A DNA stretch of 64,000 bases from positions 143,254 through 207,253 of the forward strand of contig JAGTRP010000008.1 of assembly GCA_018261935.1 (NCBI GenBank). The letters run 5' to 3'. This stretch comes from Rhodocyclaceae bacterium (GTDB lineage Bacteria > Pseudomonadota > Gammaproteobacteria > Burkholderiales > Rhodocyclaceae). A program made the translations under genes and the position numbers. Positions 34,937 through 43,247 of this stretch are shown here, piece after piece (the first letter of the stretch is position 1; every line of letters starts with the position of its first letter). The notes beneath the pieces were generated by a model. That model did not search any database. It saw nothing but the letters and a program-made list of their open reading frames with translations, and was not told the DNA's origin.

Positions 34937-35979
34937 TGTTCAGCCCATCCTTCCCCCTTTCCCGGCTGCGCTTGGCAGTCCAGATCCTGACCCTGTTCCT
35001 CACCGTCTGGGGCGGCAATCTGGTCGGCTATTACATGGCCGACAAGCTCTCCCAGGCGCTGCCGGCCCTGTCCTGCGCCTACGACCAGCAGAACGGCGGC
35101 TACTGCATCCTGGTGAGCCTCCAGCACCAGCTCGACCACCGGATCGGCGAAGCCCTGGCCAAGGCCCATCAGGTTACCTGGCAGATCCTGCTGCCCCTGT
35201 TCTTCACCCTCCTGTCCTTCATGGCCTTCTTCGTGGTCCTGGGCAAGGCCTTCTGCGGCTGGGTCTGCCCCCTCGGCACCCTGCAGGACTGGCTGAACCG
35301 CCTCGGCCGCCGCTTCAACCGGCCCCAGCGGGAGTTGGGCAGCGACCGGGTGGGCAAGGTGCGGGCTGTGAAGTGGCTGATGCTCCTCGGCCTTGTCCTC
35401 GCCCTGCCGCTCCTCACCGGCCTGGGCGTTACTCCCCATGCCCTGGGCAATCCCTACTGCGACGTCTGCCCCTCCCGCATCGCCACCACGCTCCTCACCG
35501 GCAACCCCGGCGAGCTGGCGCTGAATACCGGCGACGGCTGGCGCTTCGCCCTCGGGGCCATCGCCAACACCCTGGTCGGCTTCATCCTGGTCGCCTCCCT
35601 GGCGAGCCGCCAGCCCTTCTGCCGCATCTGCCCGCTGCTGGCCTTCAACGCCCTGTTCCAGCGCCTGTCCCTGGCTCGGCTGAGCAAGCGCCAGCACGAC
35701 AAGTGCGGGCAATGCGGCATCTGCGCCAAGGCCTGCCCCATGGAGATTTCCGAAATCGCCAGGGAGCACGGCGCCAAGGCCTTCCACGAGGACTGCACCC
35801 TGTGCGGCCGCTGCGCCGAGTTCTGCCCGGAGGATGGCGTCATTGCCCTGAAATGGGGGCCGCTGTCCCTGTTCCGGTCCTCCCGGGACTACTACCGGGA
35901 GCGGGTCCGGGCCGAGCTGCCGGATGGCACCGTCAAGCCGGTGAAATTCCACAAGAAGCCGGCCTCGCCCGATGCCTGA
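34933..35979 (+). CDS. Membrane polyferredoxin (NapH/NosR C-terminal/CcoG-like)
   Basis: The 348-residue protein has four to five membrane segments. The NapH-type motif FCGWVCPLGTLQDW is in the membrane region, with further pairs YCDVCPSR and FCRICPLLAF. Two [4Fe-4S] ferredoxin motifs lie near the C-terminus (KCGQCGICAKACPM and DCTLCGRCAEFCPEDG). Such proteins move electrons from the quinone pool or cytoplasm across the inner membrane. In this operon it may supply electrons for reducing an imported metal or a periplasmic partner; that role is inferred. It overlaps the next gene by 8 bp. Confidence 0.85.
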   Translation: MMFSPSFPLSRLRLAVQILTLFLTVWGGNLVGYYMADKLSQALPALSCAYDQQNGGYCILVSLQHQLDHRIGEALAKAHQVTWQILLPLFFTLLSFMAFFVVLGKAFCGWVCPLGTLQDWLNRLGRRFNRPQRELGSDRVGKVRAVKWLMLLGLVLALPLLTGLGVTPHALGNPYCDVCPSRIATTLLTGNPGELALNTGDGWRFALGAIANTLVGFILVASLASRQPFCRICPLLAFNALFQRLSLARLSKRQHDKCGQCGICAKACPMEISEIAREHGAKAFHEDCTLCGRCAEFCPEDGVIALKWGPLSLFRSSRDYYRERVRAELPDGTVKPVKFHKKPASPDA

Positions 35980-36718
35980 TCCGGCGGTCTCCTATGTCAG
36001 CGTCTGGCTCCTGGGGGTCTCCCTGGGGCTGACGGCCTGCACGGTGACCTGCCTGCCCTTCATCGGCACCTGGGTTCTCGGCAGGAACTCGGCCGGAGCC
36101 GGCTCCCTGGCCGATGCCCTGTCTTTCCTCGGCGGCCGGCTGGTGGCCTACGGCCTCCTCGGGGCCGCCGCCGCGGCCTTGGGGTCCTGGTTCCTGGAGC
36201 AACTGGCTACCGGCTGGGGCAATGCCGTCATCGGCCTGGTCAGTCTCGGCGCCGGACTGGTCCTGGCCCTGCCACGGCGCGAGGGGACCGGATGCGGCGT
36301 CCGCCGGCTGGCGGGGCGCTCTTCGCCCTTCCTCATGGGAGTCGCCCTCACCCTCATTCCCTGCGCCCCCCTGGCGACCCTGCTGGCCACCTGCGCGGCG
36401 GCCGGCAGCGCCGGGGCGGGATGGCTGCTGGGCAGCACCTTCGGGCTGGGGACGCTCCTGAGCCCCATGCTGGTGCTGATCCCGGCTACCGGCGGCTTCG
36501 GGCGCCGGCTGGCGGCCCGCAACCCCTGGCTGACCCTGTGGCTGCGCTTGGGCGCGGCGGGGGTGCTGGTCGCCCTGGGGGGGCGGCGGCTCGCGTTGGT
36601 GGATGCCGCCCTGGCCGGGTGGGCCGTCCTGGCCGCCGTGCTGATCGGGGCGGCCCTGGGTTTTCTGCGCACCCGCCGACGGGGCGGCATCGTCATCCCC
36701 ATCCTGCCGGCGGCCTGA
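35972..36718 (+). CDS. CcdA/SafE-like membrane protein
   Basis: The 248-residue protein has about six membrane segments. TACTVTCLPFIGTWVLG and TLIPCAPLATLL hold Cys/Pro motifs placed symmetrically as in the DsbD/CcdA transmembrane thiol carriers and the related 'sulfite exporter TauE/SafE' proteins found beside metal genes. It may pass thiol electrons to the periplasm together with the polyferredoxin. It is the last gene of the operon and its stop is 19 bp from that of the convergent thioredoxin-like gene. Confidence 0.7.
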   Translation: MPDPAVSYVSVWLLGVSLGLTACTVTCLPFIGTWVLGRNSAGAGSLADALSFLGGRLVAYGLLGAAAAALGSWFLEQLATGWGNAVIGLVSLGAGLVLALPRREGTGCGVRRLAGRSSPFLMGVALTLIPCAPLATLLATCAAAGSAGAGWLLGSTFGLGTLLSPMLVLIPATGGFGRRLAARNPWLTLWLRLGAAGVLVALGGRRLALVDAALAGWAVLAAVLIGAALGFLRTRRRGGIVIPILPAA

Positions 36719-36737
36719 GGGCCCGGGCGGACGGCGT

Positions 36738-37208
36738 TCAGCGCGGAGTCAGGCCCAAGCGGCTGCGCAGGGCGGCCTCGTCGAGGACCCCGGAAACCGC
36801 CGTCCGGCCGCCCTTGCCGTCCAGGAACAGGGTGCGGGGCAATTCGCCGCGCCAGGCCGGGTCGAGGGCGTAGGCCAGGGCTTCGGGCATATCGCTGCCG
36901 TAGGCGTAGCGCGTCCCCTGGATGCCGGCGGCGTCCAGCATTTTGGCGTGGTCCGGGGATTCGGGTTCGGTGGCTACGGTCACCACCTGGAACGGCCCGC
37001 TGCTCCGGGACAGGTCGGCGAGCAGGCGAAGATTTTTCTTGCAGTGCACGCAGTCGGAAGACCACAAGGCAATGACCGTGGGTCGGCTGTGGGCGGCGGG
37101 GTCCACAAGGCGGCGGGCGGCGGCCCGGTCCAGGGCGGTGAAGCCGGCGGCGCCGGCGGCATGGCAGAAGAGGAAGGCCGCGGCGGCGGCCGTCAGGGTC
37201 TTGATCAT
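36738..37208 (-). CDS. Periplasmic thioredoxin/TlpA-like protein
   Basis: The product has 156 residues from ATG 37208, overlapping the preceding gene's stop (ATGA), with a signal peptide ending AGAAG. The thioredoxin-fold active site is VIALWSSDCVHCKKNL (Cys-Val-His-Cys), followed by VVTVATEPESPDHAKML and the cis-Pro region ELPRTLFLDGKGG. It is probably a thiol-disulfide reductant fed by the CcdA/SafE-like protein encoded convergently next to it. The longer open frame upstream is out of register with the neighbour's coding and was not used. Confidence 0.85.
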   Translation of the reverse strand: MIKTLTAAAAAFLFCHAAGAAGFTALDRAAARRLVDPAAHSRPTVIALWSSDCVHCKKNLRLLADLSRSSGPFQVVTVATEPESPDHAKMLDAAGIQGTRYAYGSDMPEALAYALDPAWRGELPRTLFLDGKGGRTAVSGVLDEAALRSRLGLTPR

Positions 37209-38425
37209 GGCAGGGGATAGAGGCGGAAGCCTTCGTTGGCGGTGCGCCAGAAGGCATAGAGGGCGTCGGCCTTGGCGATGACCCGGGGCTGGTCCGAGGC
37301 GCCGTCGGTGGCGGCTAGGTCCCGGGGGGCGAAAGTCAGGCCGCCGTCGCTGGAGACCAGGGCATGGAGCCGGGTCCGCTCGCCGTCGAATTCCTTCCAG
37401 GCGATGGCGAGGTGGCGGCCGGCGGCGGCGATATCGGCGTGGGCGGCCTGGGGGCCGCCGACGGTGCGCTGGCCCTCCACCGCCAGGGCATCGCCCTGGG
37501 AGCGCAGGCGGCCGTAGTAGATATGTCCTTCGCCGTCCTTCTGGTTGAACCACACCGCATGCCGGACCCCCTGTCCATCGACGGCCAGGGCCGGCCCGTG
37601 GTGGGGGCAGGCGTCGATCCGCCAGCGGTCGAAGGTGGCCCGCAGCACCGCTTCCGGCCTGCCGTCCGGCCCCAGGCGGGCGAGGGCGTGGTCCCGCTCG
37701 TTGGGCTCGAAGACGTGGCGCCAGAGGAGGAGGGGGGCGCCGTCGGCGTCCCGGGCGACGGCGACGCGGCAGCATTCGCAGGAATGGTCGGCGATCTTCG
37801 ATTCCGGCTTGAAGCTGCGGCCGCCGTCGTCGGAAACGGCGCTGTAGATGGCGGCGCCGCGATAGGGCTGCTTCGCCGCCCTGGCCGCTTCGCCATCCCG
37901 CTTGTCGATCCAGGCCAGCAGCACCCGGCCGTCGGCATCCGCGGTCAGGGACTCGAAACGGTGGGTGATCTCCGCCCGGTCCCGGTGCACGGTGATGGGG
38001 GCGTCGAAATGCCGGCCGTCGTCAGAACGGGCGAAGCGGATTTCGCCGGTAAAGGGCTTGCCGAGGGGCCGGGTCCAGCTCACCAGCAGGCTGCCCTGGG
38101 GGCCGAAGGCGATCTTGGGGCGGTTCTCGCCATCCGCCGAGATCGGCTCCGGCTGCTCGTTCACGGCGATGTCGGGAGAGTAGGTCTTGCCCTCGTCGTC
38201 GGAAAAGCGCAATTGCACCCGGCCGTCCCGGACGTGGGCCAGCCACAGCCGGCCCTTGGCGTCGAAAGCAGCGGAGGCCGCTGGCTGTGGCTTCTGGCTC
38301 ATCTCCTGCCACAGGCGGCCCATGTCCGGCTTGGGCGCATGCTGGGCGTGATCCTGGGCCGGGGCCGCCGGGCAGAACAGGGCCAGGGCCGCCCAGAGGA
38401 CGGAGAGGCGCCGGGGGATCACCAT
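37205..38425 (-). CDS. Exported BNR-repeat (sialidase-fold) protein with a CECC motif
   Basis: The 406-residue protein has a signal peptide ending APAQDHAQHA, giving a His-rich mature start. Four or more Asp-box/BNR turns are seen (SDDEGKTYS, SDDGRHFDA, SDDGGRSFKP, SSDGGLTFAP), implying a beta-propeller. Cys/His-rich spots are DHSCECCRVAVA and ACPHHGPALA, possible metal or disulfide sites. Catalytic residues of true sialidases were not identified, so a binding or structural role is as likely as an enzyme. It overlaps the downstream thioredoxin-like gene by 4 bp and the TonB receptor gene by 7 bp, so the three are one transcript. Confidence 0.75.
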   Translation of the reverse strand: MVIPRRLSVLWAALALFCPAAPAQDHAQHAPKPDMGRLWQEMSQKPQPAASAAFDAKGRLWLAHVRDGRVQLRFSDDEGKTYSPDIAVNEQPEPISADGENRPKIAFGPQGSLLVSWTRPLGKPFTGEIRFARSDDGRHFDAPITVHRDRAEITHRFESLTADADGRVLLAWIDKRDGEAARAAKQPYRGAAIYSAVSDDGGRSFKPESKIADHSCECCRVAVARDADGAPLLLWRHVFEPNERDHALARLGPDGRPEAVLRATFDRWRIDACPHHGPALAVDGQGVRHAVWFNQKDGEGHIYYGRLRSQGDALAVEGQRTVGGPQAAHADIAAAGRHLAIAWKEFDGERTRLHALVSSDGGLTFAPRDLAATDGASDQPRVIAKADALYAFWRTANEGFRLYPLP

Positions 38426-40548
38426 TTCACCTCGACACCGGCCACCAGGGTCCGGGGCAGGCCGGGGGCGAAAGTCTGGAAGATCGCCCCGCCGGCGCCG
38501 CTGCCCGTCCCGGTGCTTTCGGCATAGCGCTCGTCCAGGAGGTTATGGACATTGGCGAAGAGCTTCACATCCCGGGTCATCGGGTACTGGCCCCGCAGGT
38601 TGAAAATGTCGTGGCCGCCGTACTTGAAGGTGTTGAGCTGGTCCGACCACCAGGAGCCGACATGGACCCATTCCAGCTGGGCCAGGGCCCGGCCCGGGTC
38701 ACCCCAGGTCAGGCGGGCATTGGCCAGGGTCCGGGGGGCGATTTCCATTTCCTTGCCGCTGTAGTCGGCGATGTTGGAGACGACCCAGCGCTTGTAGGTG
38801 TGGCGGGCGTAGGAGAAGGCGCCGTCCACCCGCCATTGGGGAGCGAAGGCCCAGCCGGCGCCGAGCTCGATGCCCCGGTGCTGGGTCTTGCCGGCATTGG
38901 TGGCGGTGGTGGCGCCGGTGACCGGGTCCTTGAAGCTCAGGATGTCGTCCCGCTTGACCAGGTGGTAGAGGGAGGCTTCGTAATTGAAGCCCTCGCCGGC
39001 CTTGCCCCGGAGGCCGACTTCGAAGTTGTCCGCCTTGATGGGCTTCAGCCCGACGGCGGAGTCGGCCGTCGCCAGGGCCCGCGCCGCCGTGGTGGCGGCG
39101 GCAGGCCGGAAGAGCTGGCCCTCGGAGGGGGCGCGGAAGCCGTGGGTATAGGCCGCGAAGCCGTTGAGGCGGTCGCTGAAGGCATAGGTGGCCCCGAGCT
39201 TGGGGCTCAGATGGTTGTATTCCCGGCTGGTGTCCCCGACCTGGCCGTAGAAGGCGCCGCCGGCGGCGATGGGCGCGGTGCCGAAGCGGTTGTCGAAGCG
39301 GTAGTGGATGTTGTCGTACCGCAGCCCGCCGGTCAGCCGCAGCTGCTCCGACGGGGAGGTTTCGCCATGGACGTAGGGCGAAATGCCGCGGTAGGTGACG
39401 TCGTAGTCGTAAATGCGGGCGCCGGTGGTGTAGCCCGTATAGACCTTGGTGAAGAAGGCCCCGGTGGCGGTGGTGGCGATGCGGTTCTCCCTCCGGCTGC
39501 CGGGGCTGTTGTCGAGGTCGAGGCCGGCGATGAGACGGGTGCGCAAGGGAGCGAAGTCCATTCGGTACTTGAGGAGCAGGCCGTAGGACTCATTGCTGGT
39601 GTTGTACACCGTCGGGTCGTAGCCCAGGGACCAGTTGGCCAGCAGGTCCATGCTGTCGTTGCGATAGTAGGGCGTGATGCTGAAGAGCGTATCGGCGGTT
39701 TCCTTCTCGTAGGCAGTGGAGAGCCGGTAGGCCTCGACCTTGCGGAAGGAGATGGGGGTGTAGTTGGTCCGCGGGTTGTGCTTGTAGTCGTTTTCGGAAA
39801 TGGCCGAGCTGCCGGCGGTCTGCTGGTCGATGTTGGAGAAGGTGAATACCGTCTTCAGGACCGCGTCGTCGCCGACGGCCCGGTCCCAGCGCAGCGTCCC
39901 GGCCTGGCGGTCATAGCCGGTGCGCTCCCGCCAGCCGTCGGTGTGGGTGAGGTTGAGGCTGGCCCGGAAGGCATCGTCGCCGAAGCTGTTGCCGCCGCTT
40001 ACCAGGGCGCGGGCCCAGCCGTAGGAACCGCCTTCCGCCGAGACTTCGATTTCGCCCTTGGCGGGCGGCTTGCGGGTCAGGACATTGACCACGCCGCCGA
40101 TGGCGTCCGAGCCGTAAAGGGCGCTGCCCGGCCCTTTGCTGATCTCGATGCCGCCGGCCTGGGGCAGGTTCACCTCGTAGAGGGCGTTGTGGTTGAAGAA
40201 GCCGGTGGCCCGGGTGGGCACGCCATCCTCCAGGTAGAGATAGACCGGGTTGGTGGTCAGGGGCTGGCGGATGGCCGTCTGGTGGCCTTCGCCGCCGGTG
40301 ACATTGACCCACACCCCGGCTACCTGGCCCATGATCTCGCTGGGATGGGTGGGGCGCACCGTACGAATGGCGTCCTCCTTGATGACGTCGACGGTGGCCG
40401 GCGTTTCTGCAATCAGCTGGCCTTCCCGGGTGCCGGTGACGGTGACTTCCCCCAGTGCCAGGTCTGCGGCAAGCACCATCGAGGTTTGTGAAAAGGCCGC
40501 AACGACGGCCAGGAAAAGACAGTTACAACGAAAATGCTGCCTACTCAC
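38419..40548 (-). CDS. TonB-dependent receptor
   Basis: The product has 709 residues from GTG 40548 with GAGGAGG about 8 bp upstream; an upstream TTG (40581) is less likely. The signal peptide is about 1-28 (TSMVLAAD). The TonB box region is LGEVTVTGTREGQ, the plug has EISKGPGSALYGSDAIGGVVNVLTR, and the barrel ends VEVKW. The sequence is of the cobalamin/siderophore-type receptor class without a clear ligand mark. The receptor, BNR protein and thioredoxin-like protein form an operon running away from exbD-exbB-tonB. Confidence 0.88.
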   Translation of the reverse strand: MSRQHFRCNCLFLAVVAAFSQTSMVLAADLALGEVTVTGTREGQLIAETPATVDVIKEDAIRTVRPTHPSEIMGQVAGVWVNVTGGEGHQTAIRQPLTTNPVYLYLEDGVPTRATGFFNHNALYEVNLPQAGGIEISKGPGSALYGSDAIGGVVNVLTRKPPAKGEIEVSAEGGSYGWARALVSGGNSFGDDAFRASLNLTHTDGWRERTGYDRQAGTLRWDRAVGDDAVLKTVFTFSNIDQQTAGSSAISENDYKHNPRTNYTPISFRKVEAYRLSTAYEKETADTLFSITPYYRNDSMDLLANWSLGYDPTVYNTSNESYGLLLKYRMDFAPLRTRLIAGLDLDNSPGSRRENRIATTATGAFFTKVYTGYTTGARIYDYDVTYRGISPYVHGETSPSEQLRLTGGLRYDNIHYRFDNRFGTAPIAAGGAFYGQVGDTSREYNHLSPKLGATYAFSDRLNGFAAYTHGFRAPSEGQLFRPAAATTAARALATADSAVGLKPIKADNFEVGLRGKAGEGFNYEASLYHLVKRDDILSFKDPVTGATTATNAGKTQHRGIELGAGWAFAPQWRVDGAFSYARHTYKRWVVSNIADYSGKEMEIAPRTLANARLTWGDPGRALAQLEWVHVGSWWSDQLNTFKYGGHDIFNLRGQYPMTRDVKLFANVHNLLDERYAESTGTGSGAGGAIFQTFAPGLPRTLVAGVEVKW

Positions 40549-40602
40549 CTTGACACCCTCCTCTATGAATCTCCTTGCCAAGCTCTGAAAAAACCGCGGC
40601 GT

Positions 40603-41013
40603 CTAGCGCGCCGGTTCGGTGACGAATGCGATCTTCACGACTCCCGCCCGCTGGGCGGCGGCCATGACTTCGGCCACCCGCTCGTAGCGGACGGCCCGGT
40701 CGGCCCGCAGATGGAGCTCGGGCTGGCGGGCGCTGGCGGCGGCGAAGCGGGGCTCCAGGGCTTCGCGATGGACGGCTTCGCCGTTCCAGAAGACACGGCC
40801 GTCGGCATCCACAGCGAGCTGGATGACCTCGGGCTTGTCATCGAGCTTGGTGGCGCTGACCTTGGGCAGGTCGATGGGGACGGCCTGGTGGAAGAGGGGA
40901 GCGGTGATGATGAAGATCACCAGCATGACCAGCATGACATCCACCAGGGGGGTGGTGTTGATCTCGGCCATGGGCTGGCCGGCACCGCCTTCGTTGAAGC
41001 TGCCGAACGCCAT
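40603..41013 (-). CDS. exbD: ExbD/TolR family proton-channel subunit
   Basis: The 136-residue protein has a single N-terminal membrane segment (TPLVDVMLVMLVIFIITAP) with the essential Asp in LVDVML. A periplasmic domain follows (VFWNGEAVHREALE; LHLRADRAVRYERVAEVM). It partners ExbB to power TonB with the proton gradient. It starts 2 bp after exbB in the order tonB-exbB-exbD. Confidence 0.93.
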   Translation of the reverse strand: MAFGSFNEGGAGQPMAEINTTPLVDVMLVMLVIFIITAPLFHQAVPIDLPKVSATKLDDKPEVIQLAVDADGRVFWNGEAVHREALEPRFAAASARQPELHLRADRAVRYERVAEVMAAAQRAGVVKIAFVTEPAR

Positions 41014-41015
41014 GA

Positions 41016-41750
41016 TCAGCCCTGCCGGTTGGCCCGGGCGGCGCCCAGGTCCACCAGGTTGGCGTTGCCGCCGATGCGCACGCCGGTGGTCAGGTAGGCG
41101 TGCAGGTCGTGGGCGAAGCCGTCCAGCTGGGCGAGGACGATGCGGTTGGCGCGGGTGAAGGCGTTGTAGGCCAGCACGGCGGGAATGGCGACGAAGAGGC
41201 CGGCGGCGGTCATGATGAGGGCCTCGCCCACCGGGCCGGCCACCTTGTCGAGCACCACCTGCGTCGCGCCGGAGAGGCCCACCAGGGCGTGGTAGATGCC
41301 CCAGACGGTGCCGAAGAGGCCGATGAACGGCGCGGTGGAGCCCACCGAGGCGAGGAAGGTGAGGCCGTGCTCGATGCGGGACTGGGCCTTGACGATGTGG
41401 GAGCGCAGGGCCCGGGTGACGAATTCACTGGCATTCACCCCGGCGCCGATGCCGCGGGCGGCGTTCTGCTGGTGGGCCTGGGCGGCGTGGGCACCGGCCA
41501 GGGCGAGGCCGGCGAAGATGGCCGAGCGGTCCTCCTGGCGCAGGGCTTCCAGGGCTTCAGGCAGGGAATTGGCGCCCCAGAAGGCGGAGAGCGCCTTCTC
41601 CTGGGAACGGGCAGCCCGCCAACTGGAAAAGAGCTTGCCGATGATGACCGACCAGGAAGCGAGGGAGAGGAGCGCCAGGATGATGGCGATGGCGTGGCTG
41701 GCGAAGTCTCCCTGGGCCCAGAAGTGGGCAAGTCCCATTTGTGTCTGCAT
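41016..41750 (-). CDS. exbB: ExbB/MotA/TolQ family proton-channel subunit
   Basis: The 244-residue protein has three membrane segments: about residues 17-40 (IAIILALLSLASWSVIIGKLF), then GLTFLASVGSTAPFIGLFGTVWGIYHAL and GEALIMTAAGLFVAIPAVLAYNAF. The GLFGTVWGI and GLFVAIPAVLAYN blocks are family signatures. It forms the proton channel with ExbD. It follows tonB by 15 bp. Confidence 0.94.
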   Translation of the reverse strand: MQTQMGLAHFWAQGDFASHAIAIILALLSLASWSVIIGKLFSSWRAARSQEKALSAFWGANSLPEALEALRQEDRSAIFAGLALAGAHAAQAHQQNAARGIGAGVNASEFVTRALRSHIVKAQSRIEHGLTFLASVGSTAPFIGLFGTVWGIYHALVGLSGATQVVLDKVAGPVGEALIMTAAGLFVAIPAVLAYNAFTRANRIVLAQLDGFAHDLHAYLTTGVRIGGNANLVDLGAARANRQG

Positions 41751-41765
41751 GTTGTTTCCTTTCGC

Positions 41766-42437
41766 TTAGTCGAGGGTGAAGGCGACGGGCACCGTCACCC
41801 AGGATTCGATGGCTTCGTCGCCGCGCTTGGCGGGCACGAAGCGCCATTTCGCCACCGCCTCGCGGGCGGCATTGTCCAGCCGGGGATAGCCGCTGGATTG
41901 CTTGATCTCCAGTTCCTGGGCCGTCCCCGCAGTAGTTACCTTGACCCGCAGCAGCACCTTGCCCTCTTCGCCGTTGCGGCTGGAGAAGGTCGGATAGACC
42001 GGCTTGGGGTTGTGGAGATAGTCCGCGTCGAAGCGGGCGGCGACCACCGGGGCGGGAGGCGCCGGCGGCGCGGCCACGGCGGCGACGGGGGCCGGCGGCG
42101 GGGCCGGAGGCTGGGGCGCCACGGCGAAGGTGGCGGGCGCTTCGGTCGCTTTGGCCGCCAGGACGGGCTGGGGCTGCACGGGCGCCACCTTGCGCACCAC
42201 CGGCTTGGGCTGCGGCGGGGCGGGCGGCGCTTCCGGCTTGTTCGGCTCCTCCAGGGGCAGCAGGCGGACGCTGATGCTGGGAGGAAGGGAGATGATCTCC
42301 TCCCGGACCGCGAGGTGCAGGACGCCATAGAGCAGAACCACGTGCAGCGCCGCCACCAGGCCCCAGCGCGCCAGACGCTCCCCGGTGCCGGGCTTCGGCT
42401 CTTCCAGGGCGAGGGGGGGCAGAGCTGCCTCGGTCAT
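41766..42437 (-). CDS. tonB: TonB energy transducer
   Basis: The 223-residue protein has an N-terminal membrane anchor (WGLVAALHVVLLYGVLHL) and a Pro/Ala/Lys-rich spacer (about 70-145, PPAPPQPKPVVRK). The C-terminal TonB domain (NPKPVYPTFSSRNGEEGKVLLRVKV; SSGYPRLDNAAREAVAKWRFVPAKRG) contacts receptor TonB boxes. It is the first gene of tonB-exbB-exbD, close to three TonB-dependent receptors that it presumably energises. A TTGTCGC palindrome is 145 bp upstream. Confidence 0.94.
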   Translation of the reverse strand: MTEAALPPLALEEPKPGTGERLARWGLVAALHVVLLYGVLHLAVREEIISLPPSISVRLLPLEEPNKPEAPPAPPQPKPVVRKVAPVQPQPVLAAKATEAPATFAVAPQPPAPPPAPVAAVAAPPAPPAPVVAARFDADYLHNPKPVYPTFSSRNGEEGKVLLRVKVTTAGTAQELEIKQSSGYPRLDNAAREAVAKWRFVPAKRGDEAIESWVTVPVAFTLD

Positions 42438-42684
42438 GGCTGCTCCCGGAAACTGTGGCGGATCAGGTACTTGGAGTCGGACATCGCGCGGCCTGGGGTA
42501 AAAATTTGATCGGCGTCAAAAATGCTTTAAAAACAATCGATTGCGAGATCGAATTGTAGGGGCGCGACACGTTTCCATGCCTGCGACAAATTGTCGCGGG
42601 GAAAGAGCGGATGACGGGCGTCCCAATGGGAAGTAAAATGAACCTTGTCGTCTAGCGCCGGTCTTTAACGGTGCTTCTGAAAAT
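42438..42684. other. Intergenic region between tonB and tmRNA (divergent promoters)
   Basis: This holds the tonB promoter on the minus strand and the ssrA promoter on the plus strand. TACAAT reads on the minus strand at 42553-42558, a plausible -10 for tonB. An imperfect inverted repeat ACAATCGAT...ATCGAATTGT lies at 42533-42557, overlapping it. The GCGACAA-A-TTGTCGC palindrome is further upstream. The region is AT-richer than its surroundings. Confidence 0.45.
42583..42597. promoter_or_regulatory. GCGACAA-A-TTGTCGC palindrome upstream of tonB
   Basis: A 15-bp perfect palindrome with a one-base centre. It shares its half-site with the inverted repeat between the divergent TonB receptor genes (31637-31691). 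On the minus strand it lies about 25 bp upstream of the TACAAT element proposed for tonB. Probable operator; the regulator is unknown. Confidence 0.6.
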
Positions 42685-43049
42685 GGGGGCGACATGGCTT
42701 CGACGTGGGTTGCGAAGCAGTACAGGGCATACCGAGGACCAGTCACCTCGTAAATCCATCTGGAAATGCAATAACTGCCAACGACGAGCGTTTCGCTCTA
42801 GCCGCTTAATCGCGGCTGGCTTCCGAACTGGTTCTCTCCTGGACCAGGTGGCGCAAGCTACATCGGAATCATATACAGGAGATAAGGTTGGGTCGCGTCG
42901 TGAGGCTCAACTCGAAAACTTAGCGAATCGCCTGACGTGAGCCTGTTCGGCCGGCGCACCAAGGCTAAAACCCAATTGACCGGACTAAGTATGTAGAACT
43001 GGCTGTAGAGGACTTGCGGACGGGGGTTCGATCCCCCCCGCCTCCACCA
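42685..43049 (+). ncRNA. ssrA: Transfer-messenger RNA (tmRNA)
   Basis: tmRNA rescues stalled ribosomes and tags the nascent peptide. The 5' end GGGGGCG pairs with CGCCTCC before the 3' ACCA to make the 7-bp acceptor stem. The tag frame is GCC AAC GAC GAG CGT TTC GCT CTA GCC GCT TAA (ANDERFALAA). The T-arm GGGGGTTCGATCCCCCC is near the 3' end with encoded CCA at 43047-43049. Its 3' end is the attachment site of the adjoining island and is left intact by the insertion. Confidence 0.96.
43030..43049 (+). other. Attachment site (attL): tmRNA 3' end
   Basis: The last 20 bases of ssrA (GATCCCCCCCGCCTCCACCA) are followed 198 bp later by a tyrosine integrase. A degenerate copy (GATAGCCCCCGCCCCACCA) lies at 62328-62346, and both are followed by homologous DNA with the same terminator. 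This is the classic layout for integration into the tmRNA 3' end. Confidence 0.7.
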
Positions 43050-43084
43050 TCATCTGATCCGAGAACATCCGGAGACATCCAAAG

Positions 43085-43108
43085 AACCCGCCTAAGTGCG
43101 GGTTTTTT
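43085..43108 (+). terminator. Rho-independent terminator downstream of tmRNA
   Basis: The stem AACCCGC / GCGGGTT with a six-base loop is followed by T6 overall, 36 bp after ssrA. An identical stem-loop occurs at 62382-62405 in the duplicated junction. Confidence 0.85.
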
Positions 43109-43247
43109 ATTGTCTTTTGGTCCGTTGTGGTCCAAGATGTTCCTATGGAATCCCACTGCGAGTGGGGGCCCATCTTGGGGCACATGGGTAGGCCCCCGGA
43201 GCGTGTGCCCCCAAAACGCGGATGGTGCCCCAGACAGGAGCCCCCAC

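Noticed and set aside
36738..37775. Longer reading (345 codons) of the thioredoxin-like gene
   Set aside because: The added N-terminal part is a Pro/Arg-rich shadow of the BNR-repeat gene; ATG 37208 with signal peptide is the better start.
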